Below, piece after piece: positions 1 to 4,966 of a DNA stretch of 6,629 nt. The notes beneath the pieces were generated by a model. That model worked only from the letters and a program-made list of their open reading frames with translations. It ran no database searches and was not told where the DNA came from. This DNA is from Rubrivirga sp. GTDB taxonomy: Bacteria; Bacteroidota; Rhodothermia; Rhodothermales; Rubricoccaceae. Both the position numbers and the translations under genes were made by a program. The stretch spans positions 1-6,629 of the forward strand of contig JAAXJP010000013.1 in the NCBI GenBank assembly GCA_012269805.1, written 5' to 3'. The first letter of the stretch is position 1. Each line of letters begins with the position of its first letter.

Positions 1-23
1 CCCGCCGGCGCCCCGTCCCTCCC

Positions 24-1076
24 ATGTCAGACACGCCCCTCGACGCCGAGATCGAGGCCGTCCAGGCCGAGATCGACACGCTCCCGCTCACCTCCGACGA
101 CGAGGCCGAGGCCTACCGCGTCCGCTTCCTCGGCCGGAAGGCCGGCGTGATCACGGACCTGTTCTCGAAGATCGGGACCGTCCCCCCGGAGGAGCGCCGC
201 GCCGTCGGCCAGCGGCTCAACGCGCTCAAGCAGGCCGCCCAGGCCCGCCTCGACGCCGCGCTCCAGGGCCTCGCCGGCGACGCCGAGGCCGGGGCCACGG
301 ACCTCGACCTCACGCTGCCGGGCCGCGTCCCGGCGCCCGTCGAGCGCGGGAGCCTCCACGTGCTGACGCAGACGCTGGAGGACATCCAGGCCATCTTCCA
401 GTCGTTCGGCTTCGCCGTCGCGCGCGGGCCCGAGATCGAGGACGACTGGCACAACTTCTCGGCCCTCAACTTCCCGCCCGACCACCCGGCGCGGGACATG
501 CAGGACACGTTCTTCCTCGAGCCCCCGCCGCCGGAGGGCCGCGGCGTCCTCCTCCGCACGCACACGTCGCCGGTGCAGGTGCGCGTGATGGAGCACCAGA
601 AGCCGCCGATCCGCGTGATCGCCCCGGGCCGCGTGTTCCGGAACGAGGCCATCTCGTACAAGAGCTACTGCCTGTTCCACCAGGTCGAGGGGCTCGTGGT
701 CGACGAGGGCGTCTCGTTCGCCGACCTCAAGGCGATGCTGACGGCGTTCGCGAAGGCGCTCTTCGGGTCGTCCGACGGTCCGGCGCGCGAGGCCCGGATG
801 CGGTTCCGCCCCAGCTTCTTCCCGTTCACGGAGCCCAGCGCCGAAGTCGACATCTGGTGGGCCGATCCGGACATGCCCGGCGGCGGCCGGTGGATGGAGA
901 TCCTCGGCTCCGGCATGGTCGACCCGAACGTGCTCGAGAACGTCGGCGTGGACTCGGAGCGCTACACGGGATACGCCTTCGGGATGGGTGTCGAGCGGAT
1001 GGCCATGCTCCGCCACGGCATCGACGACATCCGGCTCCTCTACGAGAACGACGTCCGCTTCCTCCGCCAGTTCTAG
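24..1076 (+). CDS. pheS: Phenylalanine--tRNA ligase alpha subunit
   Basis: Catalytic subunit of the cytoplasmic (alpha-beta)2 phenylalanyl-tRNA synthetase, which activates Phe with ATP and transfers it to tRNA-Phe. The 350 residues are normal for a bacterial PheS. Residues 1-90 form the helical, coiled-coil tRNA-binding arm. The class II core follows: motif 2 is visible as RVFRNE and the Phe-pocket segment FHQVEG is at 218-223. Motif 3 is GMGVER at 320-325. A318, in YAFG just before it, aligns with the E. coli Ala294 that sets amino-acid specificity, so the pocket looks wild type. The protein ends normally ([14 protein letters not shown]). The ATG at 24 is the first in frame and gives the expected N-terminus. 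It has no Shine-Dalgarno sequence, only a C-rich tract (CCCTCCC). pheT follows 74 nt downstream, so the two are very probably one transcript. Any promoter lies left of the window. Confidence 0.97.
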   Translation: MSDTPLDAEIEAVQAEIDTLPLTSDDEAEAYRVRFLGRKAGVITDLFSKIGTVPPEERRAVGQRLNALKQAAQARLDAALQGLAGDAEAGATDLDLTLPGRVPAPVERGSLHVLTQTLEDIQAIFQSFGFAVARGPEIEDDWHNFSALNFPPDHPARDMQDTFFLEPPPPEGRGVLLRTHTSPVQVRVMEHQKPPIRVIAPGRVFRNEAISYKSYCLFHQVEGLVVDEGVSFADLKAMLTAFAKALFGSSDGPAREARMRFRPSFFPFTEPSAEVDIWWADPDMPGGGRWMEILGSGMVDPNVLENVGVDSERYTGYAFGMGVERMAMLRHGIDDIRLLYENDVRFLRQF

Positions 1077-1077
1077 C

Positions 1078-1142
1078 GAGGGCATCAGGGAAGGGGCATG
1101 AGGCGTGACGGCCTCCGCCCCTTGCCGCGTGCCCCCTGCCTC
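1078..1142. repeat. Palindromic repeat filling the pheS-pheT spacer
   Basis: The spacer is almost wholly an imperfect inverted repeat. The inner hairpin pairs AAGGGGC (1091-1097) with GCCCCTT (1117-1123) and GAGGC (1100-1104) with GCCTC (1111-1115) around a GTGACG loop. Outside it, CAGGG (1086-1090) can pair with CCCTG (1134-1138), and GAGG (1078-1081) with CCTC (1139-1142). The arms are built from a 14-nt unit: GGGCATCAGGGAAG at 1080-1093 and a second copy beginning GGGCATGAGG at 1094. On the opposite strand GGGCACGCGGCAAG (1121-1134) matches the first copy at 10 of 14 positions. There is no T tract, so an intrinsic terminator between two subunits of one enzyme is unlikely. It could be a dispersed palindromic element or an mRNA hairpin that tunes pheT expression. 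Only one copy is in the window, so its dispersal is unproven. Confidence 0.6.
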
Positions 1143-1150
1143 TTCCCCCG

Positions 1151-3733
1151 ATGAACATCAGTCTCAACTGGCTCTCCGACTACGTCGCCCACGGGCTCGC
1201 GCCCGACGCCCTCGCGGAGCTCCTGACCATGACCGGCCTCGAGGTCGAGGAGGTCACGACCGGCGGGCCGTCGCTCGACGGCGTCGTCGTCGGGCACGTC
1301 GTGACCGTCCGCGAGCACCCCGACGCCGACCGGCTCCGCGTCTGCGACGTCGACCTCGGCGGGGCCGCGCCCGAGGCGGGCGAGCCGGACGGTCGGCGCA
1401 GCCAGACGGTCCAGATCGTGTGCGGCGCGCCGAACGTGGCCGAAGGCCAGAAGGTGCCCGTCGCGACGGTCGGGACGGAGCTGATGCTGCCGTCGCGGAA
1501 GGACCCGGCGAAGCTGGAGCCGGTCACGATCAAGAAAGGCAAGATCCGCGGCGAGGTCTCGAACGGGATGATCTGCGCGGAGGACGAGCTCGGCGTCGGC
1601 GAGAGCCACGACGGCATCCTCGTGCTGGACGAGGACGCCACGGTCGGCCAGCCGTTCGCCGACTACCTCCGCCAGCGAGACGCGCTCCCGGGCGACACCG
1701 TCCTGGACATCGCCATCACGCCGAACCGGCCGGACGCGACCTCGCACGTCGGCGTGGCCCGCGACGTGGCCGCGCTCACCGGACAGCCGCTGACGCTGCC
1801 CGAGGTCGACGTGCCGGAGGCGGGCGGCGAGGCCGCGGCGCAAGCCTCCGTCCGAATCGAGGACGCCGAGGGCTGCCACCGGCTCGTGGCGATGGTCGTG
1901 CGCGACGTGACCGTCGGGCCGTCGCCAGACTGGATGCGCGAGCGGCTGGAGGCGATCGGCGTCCGCTCGATCAACAACGTCGTGGACGTGACGAACTACG
2001 TCCTCCACGAGCTCGGCCAGCCGCTCCACGCCTTCGACCTCGACGCGCTCGCGGGCGGCGGCCTCGTGATCCGCGCCGCCGAGGCAGGCGAGGTCGTGAC
2101 GACGCTCGACGACCAGGAGCGGAAGGTGCCCGCGGGCACGGTCCTCGTGTGCGACCACGAGAAGCCGGTCGCCGTGGCCGGCGTGATGGGCGGCGCCAAC
2201 TCGGAGGTCGGCGAGTCGACCACGAGCGTGCTGATCGAGAGCGCCTACTTCGACCCGAGCCGCATCCGCAAGACGTCGAAGGCGCTCGGGCTCCAGACCG
2301 ACGCGAGCTACCGCTTCGAGCGCGGCGTGGACCCGACGGGGCAGGCCCGCGCCGCCGCCCGGGCCGCCGCTTTGCTGGCGGAGGTCGCCGGCGGCACCGT
2401 CGTTCCCGGCCTGATCGACGAACACCCGACGCCACACGAGTCTGGGTCCGTCACGCTCCGTCCGTCGCGCGTGGCGACGGTCCTCGGCACGGAGGTGCCC
2501 CAGAGCGAGATCGTCCGCCTGCTCACGGCCATCGGGTTCGAGGTCCGCGACGCCGAGGCCGACGAGCTCGGCGCGCTCGCCGAGGCGGCCGCGCGGGGCG
2601 AGGGCGTCGAGGCCGCGGCGAGCGAGGCGGCCGACGCCGGGCTCCGCGTCACGATCCCGCCGTTCCGCCCCGACGTCGAGCGCGAGATCGACGTGATCGA
2701 GGAGGTCGCGCGGCTGTGGGGCTACGACAACCTGCCCGCTCCGGCCTCGACGCCGGTCCCGCTCGTGCCCGCTTCGGACACGCCGTCGGCCCGACTGCTG
2801 GCGCGCGTGCGGCGGCGGCTGGCCGCGCTCGGCTTCCGTGAGCTGTACACCAACTCGCTCGTCCCCAAGCCCACCGCCGAGGCCTTTGCCGACGCGGCGT
2901 GGACGGGCCGCGAGGGCGCCCCGGTCGAGACGCTCAACCCGATCTCGCAGGAGATGGCGGCCATGCGGCCGTCGCTCCTCCCGGGCCTCGTCGCCGTCGC
3001 GAGCTACAACCAGGCCCGCGGGGCCGGCGCGCTCCGCCTGTTCGAGGCCGGCCACGTCTACCGCCAGTCGGCCGACGCGGGCGACCTCGTCGCGGGCTAC
3101 CACGAGCACACGTCGCTCGTGCTCGGCCTCAGCGGCGAGACGCCCGCGACGTGGAACGGCCCCGCGCGCGCGGCCGACGTCTACGACCTCAAGGGCGTCG
3201 TGACGGACGTCCTCGCCGACCTCGGCATCGACGGGATCACGGAGACGCCGCGCCCGGCGCCGGAGGGCCTGACGGCCTACGCGCTCGACCTCCACGCCGG
3301 CGACGCCCGCCTCGGCAGCCTCGGCCTCCTGGCGGACGGCGTCGCCGAAGCGGCCGAGCTCCAGGCGCCCCTCTTCGTCGCCGAGCTCGACTGGGACGCC
3401 CTGGCCCGCCTCGCCGACCGCGACGAGCCGGCGCGCTACCGGCCGATCTCGCGCTTCCCGACCGTCGAGCGCGACCTCGCCCTCGTGGTCCCCGAGGCGC
3501 AGGCGGCCGGGCCGCTGCTCGACACGATCCGCCAGTCCGGGAAGCCCTTGCTCCAGGACGTCCGCGTGTTCGACGTGTACCGGGGCGAGGGCGTGGCGGA
3601 GGGGCAGAAGAGCCTCGCCGTCGCGCTCCGGTTCGGGGCCGACAAGACGCTCCGCGACAAGGAGGTCGACGGCCGCGTCCGGCGGATCGTCAAATCGCTG
3701 GAGGCGCAGCACGGGGCGACGCTGCGCACCTGA
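1151..3733 (+). CDS. pheT: Phenylalanine--tRNA ligase beta subunit
   Basis: Beta subunit of the same synthetase. It binds tRNA-Phe and hydrolyses mischarged Tyr-tRNA-Phe. It has 860 residues, against about 795 in E. coli. Domains in order: an N-terminal helical start (LNWLSDYV), a tRNA-binding EMAP/OB-like domain at about 42-150 (VVVGHV to DGILVL), and the B3/4 editing domain at about 210-410, with LGQPLHAFD near 288-296, GVMGGANSEV near 344-353 and LIESAYF near 361-367. The B5 domain spans about 433-530 and carries conserved acidic residues (IDVIEEVA, E517/E518). A catalytic-like core follows to about 750. The C-terminal ferredoxin-fold anticodon-binding domain runs from about 767 to 860 (SRFPTVERDLAL, DKTLRDKEVD). 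The extra length lies partly in two Ala/Glu-rich insertions, about 71-85 and 467-496. The start fits the family N-terminus and follows a C-rich tract (CTCTTCCCCCG) rather than a Shine-Dalgarno site. It lies downstream of pheS in the same operon. Confidence 0.97.
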   Translation: MNISLNWLSDYVAHGLAPDALAELLTMTGLEVEEVTTGGPSLDGVVVGHVVTVREHPDADRLRVCDVDLGGAAPEAGEPDGRRSQTVQIVCGAPNVAEGQKVPVATVGTELMLPSRKDPAKLEPVTIKKGKIRGEVSNGMICAEDELGVGESHDGILVLDEDATVGQPFADYLRQRDALPGDTVLDIAITPNRPDATSHVGVARDVAALTGQPLTLPEVDVPEAGGEAAAQASVRIEDAEGCHRLVAMVVRDVTVGPSPDWMRERLEAIGVRSINNVVDVTNYVLHELGQPLHAFDLDALAGGGLVIRAAEAGEVVTTLDDQERKVPAGTVLVCDHEKPVAVAGVMGGANSEVGESTTSVLIESAYFDPSRIRKTSKALGLQTDASYRFERGVDPTGQARAAARAAALLAEVAGGTVVPGLIDEHPTPHESGSVTLRPSRVATVLGTEVPQSEIVRLLTAIGFEVRDAEADELGALAEAAARGEGVEAAASEAADAGLRVTIPPFRPDVEREIDVIEEVARLWGYDNLPAPASTPVPLVPASDTPSARLLARVRRRLAALGFRELYTNSLVPKPTAEAFADAAWTGREGAPVETLNPISQEMAAMRPSLLPGLVAVASYNQARGAGALRLFEAGHVYRQSADAGDLVAGYHEHTSLVLGLSGETPATWNGPARAADVYDLKGVVTDVLADLGIDGITETPRPAPEGLTAYALDLHAGDARLGSLGLLADGVAEAAELQAPLFVAELDWDALARLADRDEPARYRPISRFPTVERDLALVVPEAQAAGPLLDTIRQSGKPLLQDVRVFDVYRGEGVAEGQKSLAVALRFGADKTLRDKEVDGRVRRIVKSLEAQHGATLRT

Positions 3734-3759
3734 GCGGCCGTTACGTCCGCATCAACAAG

Positions 3760-3787
3760 CGCCTAGGCGGCGGCTGGGGGATCCCCC
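3760..3787. other. Two GC palindromes after pheT, possible weak terminator
   Basis: CGCCTAGGCG (3760-3769) and GGGGGATCCCCC (3776-3787) are perfect palindromes within 55 nt after the pheT stop. The second can form only a short GGGG-GATC-CCCC hairpin. The following bases (GTAAACGTTCGTG) contain no run of T. They mark the likely boundary between the pheST transcript and the next unit. Calling them a functional terminator is weak, because a U tract is missing and the stems are short. Confidence 0.3.
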
Positions 3788-3817
3788 GTAAACGTTCGTG
3801 TTTATCTTGACGTCCTA
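3788..3817 (+). promoter_or_regulatory. Possible promoter for the coiled-coil gene and zapA
   Basis: An AT-rich patch (GTAAACGTTCGTGTTTATC, then TTGA) stands out in otherwise very GC-rich DNA directly upstream of the 3830 start. TATCTTGA at 3803-3810 matches four of six fixed positions of the Bacteroidota minus-7 box TAnnTTTG. No matching minus-33 TTG is found about 20 nt upstream, where the GATCC palindrome sits. If the box is used, transcription would start near 3815-3818, leaving only about 12-15 nt of leader. The position after pheT and before a new gene pair supports a promoter; the sequence match alone does not prove it. Confidence 0.33.
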
Positions 3818-3829
3818 CCGCCTCCCCGT

Positions 3830-4165
3830 ATGGAGCCCACTGCCCCGTCCGAGGCCGAGCCGGGTCGCCCCGACCCCCGGCCCGAGTGGCGGTCGCTGAG
3901 CCACCTCCGCGACCGCGTGGACGCGGCTGTGCGCGAGATCGAGCGGCTCCGGTCGGAGAACGCGGCGCTCGCCAAGCGGCTCATCGAGATCCAGGAGAGC
4001 GGGGCCGGGACGGGCAACACGCCGTCGTTCTCGTTCGGTGAGGGCGAGGACCCGGCCGCGCTGAAGGCCCGCGTGCAAGGCTTTCTCGACCTCGTCGACG
4101 GGCTGCTCCAGGCGGGCGAGGGCGCCGGCGGCGACGGCTCGGCCGACCCGCCCCCGACCGCATGA
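3830..4165 (+). CDS. Small coiled-coil protein encoded just upstream of ZapA
   Basis: A 111-residue soluble, acidic protein with no signal peptide or membrane segment. A Pro-rich N-terminus (1-20) is followed by a coiled coil at about 23-56. Its heptad core is I37, L40, N44, L47, L51, I54, with V30 and A33 in register before it. An Asn in an a position, as in leucine zippers such as GCN4, favours a parallel dimer. A Gly/Ser linker leads to a second amphipathic helix at about 74-94 (LKARVQGFLDLVDGLL) and a disordered, acidic, Pro-ending tail. I do not recognise a named family. Short coiled-coil proteins upstream of zapA are, to my knowledge, usual in Bacteroidota. Size and architecture resemble ZapB- or FtsB-like divisome proteins, but that is analogy, not homology. 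The stop overlaps the zapA start (ATGA at 4162-4165), which implies translational coupling and a shared role, probably at the Z ring. The start is the only upstream ATG and follows CCGCCTCCCCGT. Confidence 0.85.
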   Translation: MEPTAPSEAEPGRPDPRPEWRSLSHLRDRVDAAVREIERLRSENAALAKRLIEIQESGAGTGNTPSFSFGEGEDPAALKARVQGFLDLVDGLLQAGEGAGGDGSADPPPTA

Positions 4166-4503
4166 GCTCCGCCCTCCCCGTCTCCGTCCGCGTCCGGATC
4201 CTCGACCGCGAGTACCCGCTCCGCGTGGCGCCCGGCGCCGAGGCCTACACGGTCCCCCTCGCGGCCCGCGGCGCCGCGCGGCTCCGGCGGCGCCGGCCGC
4301 AGCGCCCGTCGCAGCCCGACATGACGCACGCCGTGCTCGTCGCGCTCGAGCTGGCGGAGGAGCTCTACGCGGCGCGCGCCGAGACCGACCGGCTTCGGGC
4401 GCGCCTCGAGATCGAGGCCGCGTCGCTGTCGGAGCGGATCGAGGCCGTCCTCGGCAGCGGAGACGGCGCGGCCGGCACCGAGCCGGAGACGCCAGACGAA
4501 TAA
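4162..4503 (+). CDS. zapA: Cell division protein ZapA
   Basis: A 113-residue protein with the ZapA layout. A short N-terminal beta-rich domain contains VRVRILDREYPLRV (about 9-22) and the AxxY-like AEAYTVPLAARGAA (27-39), the region that contacts FtsZ in known ZapA proteins. Then comes the DMTHAVLVALELAEELY helix (53-69), matching the usual 'alxALelAeEl' segment. A C-terminal coiled coil for dimer/tetramer formation runs to about 98 (TDRLRARLEIEAASLSERIE), ending in a short acidic tail. ZapA cross-links FtsZ filaments at the division site. Odd here: seven Arg between 37 and 48 (RGAARLRRRRPQR), a more basic stretch than I would expect in this family. The ATG overlaps the upstream stop, so translation is probably coupled. 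Family assignment rests on pattern and context (a coiled-coil gene before, rny after); no single catalytic residue can confirm it. Confidence 0.85.
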   Translation: MSSALPVSVRVRILDREYPLRVAPGAEAYTVPLAARGAARLRRRRPQRPSQPDMTHAVLVALELAEELYAARAETDRLRARLEIEAASLSERIEAVLGSGDGAAGTEPETPDE

Positions 4504-4521
4504 CGGCCGGCCGGGCCGGTG

Positions 4522-4542
4522 CCCGAGGCGGGCCGCCTCGGG
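4522..4542 (+). terminator. Strong hairpin 18 nt after zapA
   Basis: CCCGAGGCG (4522-4530) and CGCCTCGGG (4534-4542) form a perfect 9-bp stem around a GGC loop. The stem is followed by GGGG, not a U tract, so it is not a textbook intrinsic terminator. It may still end the zapA transcript, stabilise its 3' end, or insulate it from the RNA gene downstream. Confidence 0.4.
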
Positions 4543-4638
4543 GGGGCGCCGGGGGAATTCGTGGTCTCTCTCGGAACGACACGGCGGGCGGGGCGATATT
4601 GGGGACCGCGCGACTCGGGCCAACCCCCCGACCGCGCA

Positions 4639-4844
4639 CACCGGCTTGTAGCCACCGCATGGGAACCTGAACAGCGTTTACCGCGGAGGCTCCGTTTAGG
4701 ACCTGACCATCAGGCCGCATCCCGCAGACGGTCCCCGTCTCGGGTTGGGGCGCCTCGGCGCCCCGCCGCGGAAGGCGAGAGGGTCCGGGGGGCCTCCACA
4801 TTGTCAGACGAGCAAGGTTCTCGTCCAAGCGCTGCAGGCTGGTG
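4639..4844 (+). ncRNA. ssrS: Candidate 6S RNA between zapA and rny
   Basis: 6S RNA binds RNA polymerase holoenzyme by mimicking an open promoter. Ends given are those of the closing helix; true ends may differ by some bases. A 14-bp helix joins 4639-4652 to 4831-4844. It has three G-U pairs (4643/4840, 4646/4837, 4649/4834) that would be mismatches on the other strand, so the RNA is read from the plus strand. Inside is a large bubble: 5' strand 4653-4684, and a 3' strand 4798-4830 carrying a small hairpin (GACGAG 4807-4812 with CTCGTC 4820-4825). An apical rod begins with nine pairs, 4685-4693 with 4789-4797, then 4699-4704 with 4781-4786. Closing stem, bubble with a hairpin on its 3' strand, and apical rod form the 6S plan. 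The 3' part (CACATT, a hairpin with a CAAGG loop, then GCAGGCTGG) recalls the E. coli 3' region. zapA-ssrS adjacency is known in E. coli, and 6S between zapA and rny is, as I recall, usual in Bacteroidota. No clear promoter is visible. An unrelated structured RNA is the alternative. Confidence 0.6.
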
Positions 4845-4849
4845 CCTCT

Positions 4850-4881
4850 GTCCGACCCGGACGGACGGCGGGAGTCCGCCG
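4850..4881 (+). other. Pair of short hairpins after the RNA candidate
   Basis: GTCCG-ACC-CGGAC (4850-4862) is a 5-bp stem, and CGGCGG-GAGT-CCGCCG (4866-4881) is a 6-bp stem with a four-base loop. They begin six bases after the closing helix of the candidate 6S RNA and could define its 3' end or belong to a longer precursor. No U tract follows either. Confidence 0.4.
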
Positions 4882-4899
4882 CGCCCGGCCGGGTCACCG

Positions 4900-4936
4900 C
4901 GCGAGCGCCCCGGGGCCCGGCCTCGGGGCGCTCGCG
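4900..4936 (+). terminator. 37-nt GC hairpin in the rny leader
   Basis: CGCGAGCGCCCC (4900-4911) pairs perfectly with GGGGCGCTCGCG (4925-4936). Four more pairs, one of them G-U (4913/4923), continue inside, closing a CCCGG loop: 16 bp in all, the strongest local hairpin in the window. It ends 30 nt before the rny ATG and is followed by a C/T-rich leader without a U run. It may terminate the RNA transcript, act as an attenuator or 5' stabiliser for rny mRNA, or be a target for RNase Y autoregulation. The sequence shows the structure; the role is open. Confidence 0.5.
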
Positions 4937-4966
4937 TCGCACCGTCTCCTCCCGTCCCTGCCGCCG

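Noticed and set aside
1105..2841. 578-codon plus-strand frame overlapping pheT
   Set aside because: Arg/Pro-rich out-of-frame reading of pheT, with no domains.
1085..3712. 875-codon open frame on the minus strand opposite pheT
   Set aside because: It is a shadow of GC-rich pheT codons. The translation is Arg/Asp/Val/Leu-rich low complexity with no recognisable domain, while the plus strand encodes a complete PheT.
2899..3810. 303-codon plus-strand frame across the end of pheT
   Set aside because: Arg/Pro-rich shadow frame overlapping the conserved anticodon-binding domain of PheT.
3807..3812. TTGACG as a minus-35 box
   Set aside because: A minus-10 box 17 nt downstream would fall at the start codon of the 3830 gene, in GC-rich sequence with no TATAAT-like match.
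4604..4637. Direct repeat GACCGCGC (4604-4611 and 4630-4637) with a small TCGGG/CCCGA hairpin between
   Set aside because: Eight bases of a GC-only motif in a GC-rich gap can arise by chance. No function can be tied to it.
4701..4714. GGTCAGGTCC on the minus strand, as in the SRP 4.5S RNA loop
   Set aside because: The following bases do not give the required GGAAGCAGCC-like SRP apical loop. The plus-strand pairings with G-U wobbles explain the region better.
3802..4942. Long minus-strand frames across the coiled-coil gene, zapA and the gap
   Set aside because: Low-complexity Arg/Ser/Pro translations. They lie opposite supported genes and the structured RNA.
4504..4966. tmRNA or RNase P RNA in the gap
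   Set aside because: No tRNA-like TPsiC arm or CCA end is present, and there is no GAGGAAAGTCC or ACAGAA-type RNase P core.
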